Below, piece by piece: positions 46,268 to 56,634 of a stretch of 64,000 bases of DNA. Location of the stretch: assembly GCF_000974365.1 (NCBI RefSeq), contig NZ_BAZW01000006.1, positions 62,001-126,000 of the forward strand, written 5' to 3'. This DNA comes from Geofilum rubicundum JCM 15548 (GTDB lineage: Bacteria > Bacteroidota > Bacteroidia > Bacteroidales > Marinilabiliaceae). Below the pieces are notes generated by a model that saw nothing but the letters and a program-made list of their open reading frames with translations, ran no database searches and was not told where the DNA came from. How positions within the stretch are numbered: the stretch's first letter is position 1; every line of letters starts with the position of its first letter. The translations under genes were made by a program, and so were the position numbers.

Positions 46268-48433
46268 ATGAAACTAATAAGCAAGTTATTGCTGTTAACG
46301 GCAATGGTTGGTTTTCTGGGTTTGTGGTCCTGCGAGGAGTGGGGCGAAATGGATCCGCCGGCAGGGAACCAGGTCTTTCCCAAACTTGAATTAAAAGGGG
46401 ATTACAAGTTTGACGATGGGTTTCCGGAAGACGTTGTTTTAGCCTCCTACGAAGGGGGCGTCGATCCGTCGATTGTGACGGATGAGTTTAAGGGGAAGGT
46501 TGCTCAATTTTCCGAGGGGTATGCGCTTTTCACGAACCCGCTGACAGAGGTGAAGCTGCAAACCGGAGCTTCGCTCACCATGTGGATTAAGACGACTGAG
46601 AATAATTTAAGTGGGGCTATATTTTCATTTACCAGTGAGGACCATACGGAGCGACTTTTCTTTTCTCCCAATGCCTGGTTGAGTTATAATGGCGGGAATG
46701 GTTCTTATGAAGCCAATAATCCGGACAATGGTCCGACCAACCTGTTAACACCTGATGAGTGGCATTTCCTGGCCCTTAGCATAAAAACCGACGGGTATTT
46801 TGTATACGTTGATGGCGAAAAGGTTTTGGAAGAAACCGTGACCGATTTTGATTTTTCTCATCTCGTCAATGCCATGTCCACTTTACCCTACTTTTACTTG
46901 GGATATGGCTCAGATTCACAACCCCAAACGATGTGGATAGACGATGTAAAAATTTATCGCAATGTGATCACCAGTAAAGAAATTGCTGTTCCTGCCGTAA
47001 GCGGTGGCGGAGAGCCTTACCAATTTCCGCCAAGAGGAACGGTGGGTTACTATCCGTTAGATGGGGCTTTTGTCAATAGTCTGAATGATCTTCAGGATGG
47101 CGAGTTGGTGACTGTTGAGACACAGGCTACGCCATCTGATTTCCAGGAAGATGAGGTGCGGGGAACTGTTTGGAATCAGCAGGAAGGTTGGAATGGTCAT
47201 CCCAATGGCTGGGCCTATACCCGCTTCGATAATCCTTTAAAAGGAAAGACAGTGGAAGGTGGCATTAGCGTGAGTATGTGGCTGAATCCTCCTACTTTGA
47301 ACTACTGGGATCAAATTTTTGTCTTGAATGATGGTACCAGTAAGTTTTGGTTCAATGCCATTGGTTACCTGGGCTACAATGGTGAAGGCGGCTGGTTCGA
47401 CTGTCACAATAACAATGCTGAAAATGCGCTCGCCGTTGGTGAATGGACCTTTGTGACCATAAATATGACCGAAAGTGGTTTTGAAGTCTATTACAATGGG
47501 GAACTGAAATTCACCAACGAAGAGAATGCTGCCTATGCCGGAGATTTGACCGACTTCAGTCATGTCGTGAATATGTTTACCACTGCCAATGACTTTTTCC
47601 TTGGTTACGAAACCTGGTGGCGGGCAGCGCCGGCACTTGTCGATGATATTTTTCTGGGTACACGGCCACTGACCGAGCAGGAGGTAAAGCGTCTCTATGC
47701 CGACACAGAAAAGGCCAATGGCGGAATAGTTACCAATCCGTCCTACCTGCCGGATTTATTCGGGTATTACACACTGGACAATGTTTTTGACAATGCTGTC
47801 AACAGCGGTCAAAGCGGAGAGCTGGTAACCGTGGTTCCGCAAGGCACTCCTTCTGATTTTGAAGCGGATCCTGTTCGTGGTTCTGTCTGGCGCCAGCAGG
47901 AGGGGTGGAACGACCATGCCAATGGTTATGCCTACACGCGCTTCGACAATCCTCTGAAGAATCAAATCGTGGAAGAAGGGATCAGTGTAAGTATGTGGTT
48001 AAATCCACCCGTGCTCAATTATTGGGATCAGATTTTTGTTCTGAACGACGGTACCAGCAAGTTCTGGTTCAATGCCATTGGCTATTTAGGCTACAATGGT
48101 ACAGGCGGGTGGTTCGATTGTCACAATAACAATGCTGAGAATGCACTGGTCGTTGACGAATGGACCCTAGTCACCATCAATGTGACCAATACAGGGTTTG
48201 AGGTGTATTACAACGGCGAGTTTAAATTTGACAATGAGAGCAATGCGGGATACGCAGGCGATTTGTCAGACTTTAGCCATGTGGTCAATATGTTTACCTC
48301 TGCCAATGACTTTTACCTTGGATATGAGTCCTGGTGGCGTGCGGCGCCTGCCTTAGTTGACGACATTTATCTGAATGGTAGTCCGTTAACAGCCGAACAG
48401 GCAGCTGCCCTTTACAATGCAACCAAAAAATAA
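46268..48433 (+). CDS. surface lipoprotein with three LamG-type domains, two of them a near duplicate pair
   Basis: From the Met at 46268, 721 residues, lipobox LWSC. Three concanavalin-like (LamG/LamG-like) domains: about 35-240, 257-478 and 497-717. Domains two and three are very similar: both contain GELVTV, EGWN, YTRFDNPLK and an identical 27-residue run from YWDQIF to LGYNG. It sits directly before susC, where PULs encode surface glycan-binding proteins of SusE/SusF role, so it probably captures arabinan. No catalytic motif is seen. Confidence 0.85.
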   Translation: MKLISKLLLLTAMVGFLGLWSCEEWGEMDPPAGNQVFPKLELKGDYKFDDGFPEDVVLASYEGGVDPSIVTDEFKGKVAQFSEGYALFTNPLTEVKLQTGASLTMWIKTTENNLSGAIFSFTSEDHTERLFFSPNAWLSYNGGNGSYEANNPDNGPTNLLTPDEWHFLALSIKTDGYFVYVDGEKVLEETVTDFDFSHLVNAMSTLPYFYLGYGSDSQPQTMWIDDVKIYRNVITSKEIAVPAVSGGGEPYQFPPRGTVGYYPLDGAFVNSLNDLQDGELVTVETQATPSDFQEDEVRGTVWNQQEGWNGHPNGWAYTRFDNPLKGKTVEGGISVSMWLNPPTLNYWDQIFVLNDGTSKFWFNAIGYLGYNGEGGWFDCHNNNAENALAVGEWTFVTINMTESGFEVYYNGELKFTNEENAAYAGDLTDFSHVVNMFTTANDFFLGYETWWRAAPALVDDIFLGTRPLTEQEVKRLYADTEKANGGIVTNPSYLPDLFGYYTLDNVFDNAVNSGQSGELVTVVPQGTPSDFEADPVRGSVWRQQEGWNDHANGYAYTRFDNPLKNQIVEEGISVSMWLNPPVLNYWDQIFVLNDGTSKFWFNAIGYLGYNGTGGWFDCHNNNAENALVVDEWTLVTINVTNTGFEVYYNGEFKFDNESNAGYAGDLSDFSHVVNMFTSANDFYLGYESWWRAAPALVDDIYLNGSPLTAEQAAALYNATKK
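47035..48400 (+). repeat. internal coding duplication (LamG domains 2 and 3)
   Basis: Copy one is about 47035-47700 and copy two about 47753-48415. The proteins are nearly identical over long runs, whereas the DNA differs at many third codon positions (for example near 47308 and 48016). Confidence 0.85.
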
Positions 48434-48455
48434 TCTTAAGTCAAGATAATTTATT

Positions 48456-51400
48456 ATGAAAGAAACTAGAACTTATACAGCGCCATACTATCGCTTGATA
48501 AGTATGTTGATACTGGTGTTCCTTCTGGCCGGGCAAACGTTGTTTGCCCAGTCAGTAGAGGTGAACGGAGTTATCAGAGACCAATCAGGAGAAACCATTG
48601 TAGGGGCTACAGTGATGGAAGCAGGGACCCAAAATGGAAGCATTACAAACGTTGACGGAGAATTCCGGATCACTGTGGGCAGCCCGGATGCTGTTCTTCG
48701 GGTGAGTTTTATCGGATACGCCATTCAAGAAATTCCTTTGGCCGGGCGAAGCTCTGTATCTATTATTCTGCAGGAAGATATGGAAGCTTTGGATGAGGTG
48801 GTGGTGGTTGGTTATGGTGCCCAGAAAAAGGAAAGTGTTGTGGGGGCCATTTCACAGATTTCTTCTGCCGAATTGTTGAGGTCGCCTGCAGGAAACGTTT
48901 CGCAGGCCATTTCGGGAAAGATTCCCGGCGTGGTAACCACTCAGACTTCCGGTGCACCCGGAGCAGATGATGCGCAGATATTTATTCGTGGCCGTGCCAC
49001 TTTTGCTGGTGACGGACAACCATTGATCCTTGTGGACGGCGTGGAGCGTGCTTTTTCTCAAATAGCGCCGGACGACATACAATCCATTTCGGTTCTGAAA
49101 GATGCTTCTGCAACGGCTGTTTATGGTGTGCGGGGTGCCAACGGCGTGATTCTTATTACCACCAAGCGGGGTAAAGATATGAAACCTGTTGTGAGTCTTA
49201 CGGCCAATTGGCAAACCCAAAGTCCTACCCGCGAGAACACCTACCTCAATTCTTTCCAGTCGGTCACCCTGCTGGAGGAAGCTTTAGCCAACGACGGGCA
49301 GCCTTCTCAGTTTTCTGCTTCGGACATTGAAATGTTTGAGCGATCGTCCAGTGGGCAATTGAGTGGTTTGGATGCAATGCTTTACCCAAATGTTGATTGG
49401 TACGATGCCATTTTGAGATCCTCAGCCCCGGCTCAGCGCTACAATGTTAACATTCAGGGAGGAACCAGCCGGATGCGTTACTTCGTTTCCAGTGAGTTTT
49501 ACAATCAGCAGGGGCTTTTCCAGAATTTAAGTCAGGACAAGTATGGGAATGAATCAAATACCAACTACAACAGATATGCCTTCCGGGCCAACCTGGATTT
49601 CCTGGTGAGTCGGGACCTGACCGCTTCTATTAATTTCGGAACGCGTTTTGAGGAAAGGAATGGCCCCAATACTGCGGAGAGTGGTGGTTTCAGTGAAGTG
49701 TTTTATGAGTTAAATCACACCCCGGGCTGGCTTTTCCCTGTGAATTATACCATTCAGGAAGGTGAAACGGAGCGTGTGTTGTATGGTGGAAGTTCTCAAT
49801 ACCAGAATAACATTGCCGGACGACTGGCTAAAGCTGGCTTTTACAGGGCCACGAACACCATTAGTGAAACCAATTTTATTATGGATTATAAGATGGGTTG
49901 GCTGACCGAGGGCTTAAGTGCCAAAGCGATGATGTCTTTCGATTATGACGCCTATTACAATCGTAGGTTTACAGCTGCTTTTGCTACCTACGAACTCAAT
50001 GACAGGGATAACTATCAGTCGATTGATGCCTATAACAAGTTTAATACGGATACAGAATTAGCTTATGCCGGAAATGATCAAACCACACAATATAAGCTCT
50101 ATTTTGAGTATCAACTGAATTATGCCCGTGAATTTGGTAAGAATGATGTAACCGCCATGGTCTTGTATAACCAAAATGACTTTCGTTATCAGGCCGATTT
50201 GGCACAGCGCTATCAGGGTTTGGTTGGTCGCGTTACTTATGGTTACGACAGTCGCTATCTTGCTGAAATTAACGCCGGTTACAATGGGTCGGAAAACTTT
50301 ATTGAGGGAAAACGTTTTGGCTTTTTCCCCTCTTTCTCACTGGGATGGCTCATGAGCAATGAGGCTTTTATGAGTTCTACGCGCGACTGGCTAAATAATT
50401 TGAAGATTCGGGGCTCCTACGGTGAGGTTGGTAATGATGTGTATATGATTAACAATGTGCGTCAGCGCTTTTTATATGAGCAAAAATGGACGCAATTGCC
50501 CAATGCTTATTTCTTTGGGACAACCGGATATACAGGTATATATGAAGGTCAATACCCGAACTATGCCGTTACCTGGGAACGGGCCAATAAGTACAATCTC
50601 GGGCTTGAATTCGGCCTTTGGAATGGCATGCTTAATGGTAACGTAGATCTGTTCAGTGAAACGCGCAATAACATTTTAACCGCCTATCTGACCCGTCCTG
50701 AATGGGTGGGTGTAACAATGGCCGCAGGAAATCTGGGTGAAACCAAAAACAGCGGTTTTGAAATTGAATTGAAGCATGCCAATCATATTGGTCAGGATTT
50801 TACTTATACGGTAGGTATGTCCTATTCGCATGCCAAAAATGAAATCCTCGACATGAATGAGCCGGCCCTTAAAACCGATTACAGAAAGCGCGAAGGACAT
50901 CCAATTGAGCAGTACTTCGGTCTGGTGGTGGATGGATTTGTCACCTCCGAAGATCTGGCCAATCCCAATTTACCTGTTTCTACTTATGGGGATGTTCAGG
51001 TAGGTGATCTGAAATACCGGGATATTAACGGGGATGGTTTTATTGATGACCGGGATGAGACCGCCATTGGTTTCAGTAATATTCCGGAAAATACCTTCTC
51101 TCTTTCATTAGGTGCTGATTATAGGGCTGGGGATTCAATGTGATGTTTCAGGGTGTAGATAATGTGAGTCGGTATTATGATGCAGAAGCCATGTATAGTT
51201 TTGTGAACGGAGGAAAGGTTAAAGAGCATCATTTGGATCGTTGGGATCCAGCCAGAAGTGAAGCCGAAAACCTGGCCAATGCCAAGTATCCTTTGTTGCA
51301 TTATGACAGTTTCGGGGATCATAATCAGCGTTTGAATTCCTTTTTTCTTCAAAATGGTGCTTTTGTCCGCTTGAAAAATATTGAATTGAGCTACACGCTT

Positions 51401-51571
51401 CCTGTTATCTGGACAAGTTCAGTCGGGATCAGTAATTGCCGGTTTTATGTTAATGCCAACAATCTGATTACCTGGGATCATTTGGACGGAATTTCCGATC
51501 CGGAAAGCAACGGTTCAAACCGTTATCCTATCATGAAAACAGTTAATCTAGGAGTTAATTTAAAATTCTAA
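48456..51571 (+). CDS. SusC/RagA-family TonB-dependent outer membrane transporter (frameshifted), first pair
   Basis: Imports glycan oligomers with its SusD lid. Signal peptide (1-32), carboxypeptidase-regulatory-like domain (about 35-108), the SusC linker LDEVVVVGYG at 112-121, plug domain (SVLKDASATAVYGVRGANGV) and a beta barrel. The frame breaks at 51124-51126: AGGGCTGG; AGGGGCTGG restores YRGWGFNVMFQGVDN. The rest (barrel end, VNLGVNLKF-stop) is in the second frame. Repaired length is 1038 residues. susD follows 6 bases later. Confidence 0.96.
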
Positions 51572-51577
51572 CAAGCT

Positions 51578-53335
51578 ATGAATAAGATATTATTATACAT
51601 CTGTGTGTTAGGGATTTCAGCCATTACATTGAGCTCTTGCGAGGATATGTTTGGTGACTTCCTGGACAAGCAGCCAAGCAACGAGTTGACGGAAGAACAG
51701 GTCTTTAATGACTGGTCAACCACCATGCAGTTTCATTTCGATACCTATAATTTTTTGCGACATGGTGCCGGTCGGATTCAAGGATCGTGGTTGGATGCGG
51801 CCACTGATTTAGCAGGAACCAGTTTTTCAGACGGGGGCGTGCGTACCACTTTTAATATTGGAAATTATTATGGCAATGCCGGATATTCAGAACTTGTGGG
51901 AACCTGGGAGCATTACTATCGGGGTATCCGCAAGTGCAATATGTTGCTAACCCGTATCGATAGTGTGCCTAAAGCTTCGGATTTGAGTGATGAAAAATAT
52001 GCCACGGATAAATTGAATTATAAGTCGGAGGCCCGCTTTTTACGTGCCTTCTTTTATTGGGAATTGTTTTTACGGTATGGCCCTGTTCCCTTGGTGACCG
52101 AGGTGCTCGATCCCAATGGGGATTTGTTGAGTGGTTATTCAACGCGTCCCTCCATTAAAGAGTATGTCGTTGATTTTGTGCTGAAGGAACTGGAAGAGTG
52201 TGAAGCCGGACTCATGCCTTATGAGGATGGTGTGAAGGCGGCCAATGCCGGCAGGATCAGTCAGCCGATGGCACGGGCGCTCCAATCCCGTATAACGCTT
52301 TATATGGCTAGCGACCGATTTCGTTCAGAATCCGGCATTAGTTGGGTGGACGCTGCCCTTTCTGCCAAAAGTTTCATGGATGATTATGGAGCGGATTACG
52401 GACTTTTTCAGGATTCAAATGGAAAGAATGCCTATCGAAATGCCATTCTTCGGACCACCTATGAAGGACAAAACAATGAAGTGATTTTCTTTCGAAATGA
52501 TCTGAAAATTGGATGGGGGGCTATTATTAATGATACCCCGGTGGGCGAAGGTGGCAGAGGAGGATTGTCCCCTTCTCAGAATTTAGTGGATATGTATGAT
52601 ATGGCGGATGGTTCTTCCCCCTTTGCTGAATACGATGAAACCGGTGCCCCTGTTTATGCAGGCTCACTGAGTCCTGCAGTCAATGCCTCAAGTCCTTATG
52701 ATGATAGCAAGCCCTGGAGCAATCGGGACCCCCGTCTGTCGGCTACCGTCCTGTATCATGGAGAGAGTTGGGGTGACGGCGTCATCAACGTGATTAAAGG
52801 TCAGCGCGACAATCCTGTAGGTAATACCAATGCCAGTCCCACCGGCTACTATGTCAGAAAGTATATACCGGAAAACATATTGGCGGCCAATAAAACAGGA
52901 ACCAGCTATCGTAATTGGATTTTTATTCGATACGCAGAAATATTGCTGAATTATGCCGAAGCTGTGAATGAGGCCAATGGTCCATCTGTCGAAGTCTATG
53001 ATGTTTTGGATGCCCTGCGTCATCGTGCAGGCATCAGCGGCAATGTGGGCGATCGTACCGATTTAACCTCCTCACAGGAGAATATGCGTCGATTTATTCG
53101 TAAAGAAAGAGCGGTAGAATTGGCCTTCGAAGAGCATCGCTTTTGGGATGTTCGTCGATGGAATGTGGCTAACGAAGCCCTTTCACGTCCCATATATGGC
53201 GTGGAGGTGGCCAGTGACGGTTCTGTTTCACGCAAGGTGGCGCAAGAGCGCGTGTTTGAAAATAGGATGTACCTCTATCCTATTCCAGAGGCAGAGATTT
53301 GGAAGACAGATATAGAAAACAATCCTGGGTGGTAA
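51578..53335 (+). CDS. SusD/RagB-family nutrient-binding lipoprotein, first pair
   Basis: 585 residues, lipobox LSSC (Cys21), followed by the TPR-rich SusD fold: FLDKQPSNELTEEQVF at the start, ARFLRAFFYWELFLRYGPVP near 150-170 and RRFIRKERAVELAFEEHRFW, then DVRRW, near the end. It caps the SusC barrel and binds oligosaccharide at the surface. No frame problem. Confidence 0.96.
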   Translation: MNKILLYICVLGISAITLSSCEDMFGDFLDKQPSNELTEEQVFNDWSTTMQFHFDTYNFLRHGAGRIQGSWLDAATDLAGTSFSDGGVRTTFNIGNYYGNAGYSELVGTWEHYYRGIRKCNMLLTRIDSVPKASDLSDEKYATDKLNYKSEARFLRAFFYWELFLRYGPVPLVTEVLDPNGDLLSGYSTRPSIKEYVVDFVLKELEECEAGLMPYEDGVKAANAGRISQPMARALQSRITLYMASDRFRSESGISWVDAALSAKSFMDDYGADYGLFQDSNGKNAYRNAILRTTYEGQNNEVIFFRNDLKIGWGAIINDTPVGEGGRGGLSPSQNLVDMYDMADGSSPFAEYDETGAPVYAGSLSPAVNASSPYDDSKPWSNRDPRLSATVLYHGESWGDGVINVIKGQRDNPVGNTNASPTGYYVRKYIPENILAANKTGTSYRNWIFIRYAEILLNYAEAVNEANGPSVEVYDVLDALRHRAGISGNVGDRTDLTSSQENMRRFIRKERAVELAFEEHRFWDVRRWNVANEALSRPIYGVEVASDGSVSRKVAQERVFENRMYLYPIPEAEIWKTDIENNPGW

Positions 53336-53367
53336 TCCTTTAATTGAATGATGCTATGTGTAATACA

Positions 53368-56300
53368 ATGAGAAATATAACTAGTAATTGGGCGGGGGCT
53401 TTTAAGCTCCTTCTGATGGGTGTTTTCTTTCTTGCTACGCTCACTACTTTTGCGCAGGAAGCAAAGATACTTAAGGGACAAATAGTGGATTCTGAAGGAA
53501 ATCCCATCTCCGGTGCCATTGTGAACGTTGCGGAGTCGAGTCGTATTGTTTTATCCGATGCGGACGGTTATTTTAGTTTGGAGAATGTAAAAGTCAATGA
53601 CGAAATTACCGTAACGAGTGTTGGCTATAAAAGTAAAATCCTTAATGCGGAATTTACGGAGGATTTTCAGATCGTGTTGGCATCCGATTTGGATCGGTAT
53701 GCACACACAACGCCGGTGGGCTTCGACCGGAAGAAAAAGAAGTTTGTAACGGAGGCGACCTCTGTTGTTACAGGAGAAGAGCTGGAGAAACACCCCATAA
53801 CCGTGTTGCAAAATGCTTTTACCTCCACGGTGACGGGGGTGGCGACTTACGAATGGGCCAGTGAGCCGGGATGGACGGAATCGGCCATCTATATCCGTGG
53901 CATCAGGACCATGAACCAAAATGCCCGGTCTCCACTGGTCATTGTGGATGATGTGGAAAGGGATTTTGCGTTTTTGGACGCCTATCCGATTGAAAGCATT
54001 ACGATCCTGAAGGACGCGGCCGCCACTTCTATTTATGGCATGCGAGGGGCCAATGGTGTGATTCTCGTCACCACAAAACGTGGAGAGGAAGGGCGCACAA
54101 AAATATCCTTCACCCAGGAAGTGGGGGTGCAAACACTCACCGGCAGAATGGAAACCCAAAATTCCTATAATATGGCCCTGACGCGTAACCAGGTCAGGTA
54201 CCTGGATGGCAAGGATCCGGTATACACCGATGAGCAAATAGAAATGTACCGCCGTGTGACGGAGGGTGAGCAGTTGGAGGGTATGGACAGTTACAAGTAT
54301 TTTAACACCAATTGGTTTGATGAACTGTACAGGGACACCGCCCCGATGTCAAAAACCAACTTGTCGCTGAGTGGCGGAAATGAGTTTGCCCGATACTATG
54401 TTTCTCTTTCTTATCTGAATCAGGGAGGGATGTGGAATGACAAATGGACGGAATACAACGAGGGGTTCAGTACCCAACACACCTTGGATCGTTATAACTT
54501 GCGCTCGAATGTGGATATTGATGTGAATAAGTATCTCAATGTTTCCCTGGATTTGGGGGGACGGATTGATAACATCTCGCAACCTTTAGCCGGCGTGTTT
54601 GGTATTGTTACCTTTGGTGCGGTTGAAGCCAATCCCATGGAGCCTGTATACATGCCCAACGGTGACATTTATGCTTCAAGTACGGCCAACAATGCCGGTC
54701 GTTTGCTGGCTTCATCCGGTATTAATAAAAACCGTCGAAGAAATTTGTACAGTACAGTGGATATTACCGGTGATTTGGGCGAGCTGATTCCTGGATTGAA
54801 GGCCAATGCCATTGTTAGTTTCGACTCCTATGAGACTTTTATGGCACAGCAGTCCAACAATGTGAATTCGTACAACTACGATTATACCTCCGATGTTGCT
54901 GATGTTTCAGAGTACACAACCACGCGTTACTCCACCTATTCAGCCCTCTCAAACCCGGCCACAACTCCAAGGGACTATTATTACAATGTCAACTTCAGGG
55001 CAGGGTTAAAATACAATAACACCTTCGGGAAGCATGCCGTGAATGCCCAATCATTCCTGAGAACCTATCAGAATGTCACGCATGGATCATCGTCCTCCAA
55101 CAGGTACTTGTCCTATAATGGCCAGGTCAACTACATCTTTGACAACAGGTATATCCTATCTGGAAATGTATCCTATATGGGATCTGATAACTTTGCGGAC
55201 GGAGAACGTTTTGCTTTGTTTCCCGGAGGTTCTGTGGGTTGGGTGCTTTCAGAGGAGTCCTGGTTGGAAAGTCCCAAAATCAATCTTTTAAAACTACGGG
55301 CCTCTTATGGCCGGGCCGGACAAGCGATTACCGGAGCAGGCAGGTATCCTTATCAGGGGACTTATGCCCTGGGTGGCGGCTACTCTTTTGGGACGTCACA
55401 GTCCTCTATCGGCGGCGTTTATGAAAGCAAGGCGGGAAACTACAACAGTAAATGGGAAATCTCAGACATGGCCAATATTGGTCTGGATTTTGATTTCTTT
55501 AACCGACAGCTGTACGGTTCAGCGGATGTATTTCAGGAATGGCGTTCCAATATTTTGGTAACACGATCAACGGTTCCTTTGTTGTTGGGCGTTACTGCGC
55601 CACAAGATTCCTATGGCAAGGCTGAGAGTAAAGGGTTTGAATGGACCATGGGGCATGAAAATAATGTGGGAAGATTTAAGTACTACGTAGAGGGTATGGT
55701 TAGCTGGAATACCAATGAAATCACAGAAATGGATGAGTTGGACCCGAACGTTGAATGGCAGCGGAAGACCGGCCAGCGCATCTTTGATAACACACCGGTT
55801 GCTGAACTTTACGAAGGACCTTTTACGAACAGTATCGGGGGTTGGAGTATGTATGAATTTACGCAATGGGCCAGTGATCCTTCAAAAATAGCAAGCAGTC
55901 ACCAGGATGCCATTGATAACCCCGATAAGTATCCTTACCACACTGCTTCCGGGACCGGACAGCCATTGGGGACTGCTGTATTTAAAGATCGGGACGGGGA
56001 TCGAAAAATTGATTCCAACGATATGGCGCCCGATGGATTTACACTCATTCCTGAATTGATTCCATCGCTTAATATTGGCTTTGAATGGAGAGGTTTTGAT
56101 GCACGTGTTATGCTTACCGCTTATCTGGATCGTTCTGTCTTTTTATCTCCTTCCATTAGCTTTTCCGGTTGGAGCAATATGGGTACGCACGAGGTCACCA
56201 AAGCCTGGGGTTATTTTAACGATGATCCGGCTGATCCGCGCAATGTGAACGCCCTTTATCCGCGGCCGACATATGGTGGTTATAATGCCATTGACAGTGA

Positions 56301-56565
56301 CAGGGGGTCAGGAACCTATCAAAATGACATCTGGATTAGAAGCGGGGATTTTCTTTCTCTGCGCAATGTCGAGGTGGGTTATTCCTTACCCAAAGAATTT
56401 ATTGCGAAGGCCAACATGACGGAATTTCGCGTATATTTTAGCGGATATAATTTACACACATTTAGTGATTTGCCAGACAATGTTGATCCTGAGAAGCCCA
56501 TGAGCTACGTTTGGTGGTATCCGAAAACCCGGTCTTTTTCCATGGGGGTAAGGATTGGTTTTTAA
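53368..56565 (+). CDS. SusC/RagA-family TonB-dependent transporter, second pair
   Basis: From the Met at 53368, 1065 residues; a Met at 53356 is an alternative. Signal peptide (to TTFAQ), carboxypeptidase-regulatory-like domain (ILKGQIVDSEGNPISGAIVN), plug domain (SITILKDAAATSIYGMRGAN, then GVILVTTKRG) and barrel ending VRIGF. It lacks the usual EVVVVGYG linker of SusC; in its place is a Lys-rich FDRKKKKFVTEATS. It starts 32 bases after the first susD. Confidence 0.94.
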   Translation: MRNITSNWAGAFKLLLMGVFFLATLTTFAQEAKILKGQIVDSEGNPISGAIVNVAESSRIVLSDADGYFSLENVKVNDEITVTSVGYKSKILNAEFTEDFQIVLASDLDRYAHTTPVGFDRKKKKFVTEATSVVTGEELEKHPITVLQNAFTSTVTGVATYEWASEPGWTESAIYIRGIRTMNQNARSPLVIVDDVERDFAFLDAYPIESITILKDAAATSIYGMRGANGVILVTTKRGEEGRTKISFTQEVGVQTLTGRMETQNSYNMALTRNQVRYLDGKDPVYTDEQIEMYRRVTEGEQLEGMDSYKYFNTNWFDELYRDTAPMSKTNLSLSGGNEFARYYVSLSYLNQGGMWNDKWTEYNEGFSTQHTLDRYNLRSNVDIDVNKYLNVSLDLGGRIDNISQPLAGVFGIVTFGAVEANPMEPVYMPNGDIYASSTANNAGRLLASSGINKNRRRNLYSTVDITGDLGELIPGLKANAIVSFDSYETFMAQQSNNVNSYNYDYTSDVADVSEYTTTRYSTYSALSNPATTPRDYYYNVNFRAGLKYNNTFGKHAVNAQSFLRTYQNVTHGSSSSNRYLSYNGQVNYIFDNRYILSGNVSYMGSDNFADGERFALFPGGSVGWVLSEESWLESPKINLLKLRASYGRAGQAITGAGRYPYQGTYALGGGYSFGTSQSSIGGVYESKAGNYNSKWEISDMANIGLDFDFFNRQLYGSADVFQEWRSNILVTRSTVPLLLGVTAPQDSYGKAESKGFEWTMGHENNVGRFKYYVEGMVSWNTNEITEMDELDPNVEWQRKTGQRIFDNTPVAELYEGPFTNSIGGWSMYEFTQWASDPSKIASSHQDAIDNPDKYPYHTASGTGQPLGTAVFKDRDGDRKIDSNDMAPDGFTLIPELIPSLNIGFEWRGFDARVMLTAYLDRSVFLSPSISFSGWSNMGTHEVTKAWGYFNDDPADPRNVNALYPRPTYGGYNAIDSDRGSGTYQNDIWIRSGDFLSLRNVEVGYSLPKEFIAKANMTEFRVYFSGYNLHTFSDLPDNVDPEKPMSYVWWYPKTRSFSMGVRIGF

Positions 56566-56634
56566 TCGAAAAAAGGCATAAGGATGATACTGAGCAAATT
56601 GTCCCAACCAATAAATGAACTAAAATATTCAATG

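Noticed and set aside
47035-48400. Recent mobile or recombination duplication
   Set aside because: The two copies differ at many synonymous positions and lie within one frame with LamG domain borders, so this is an old domain duplication.
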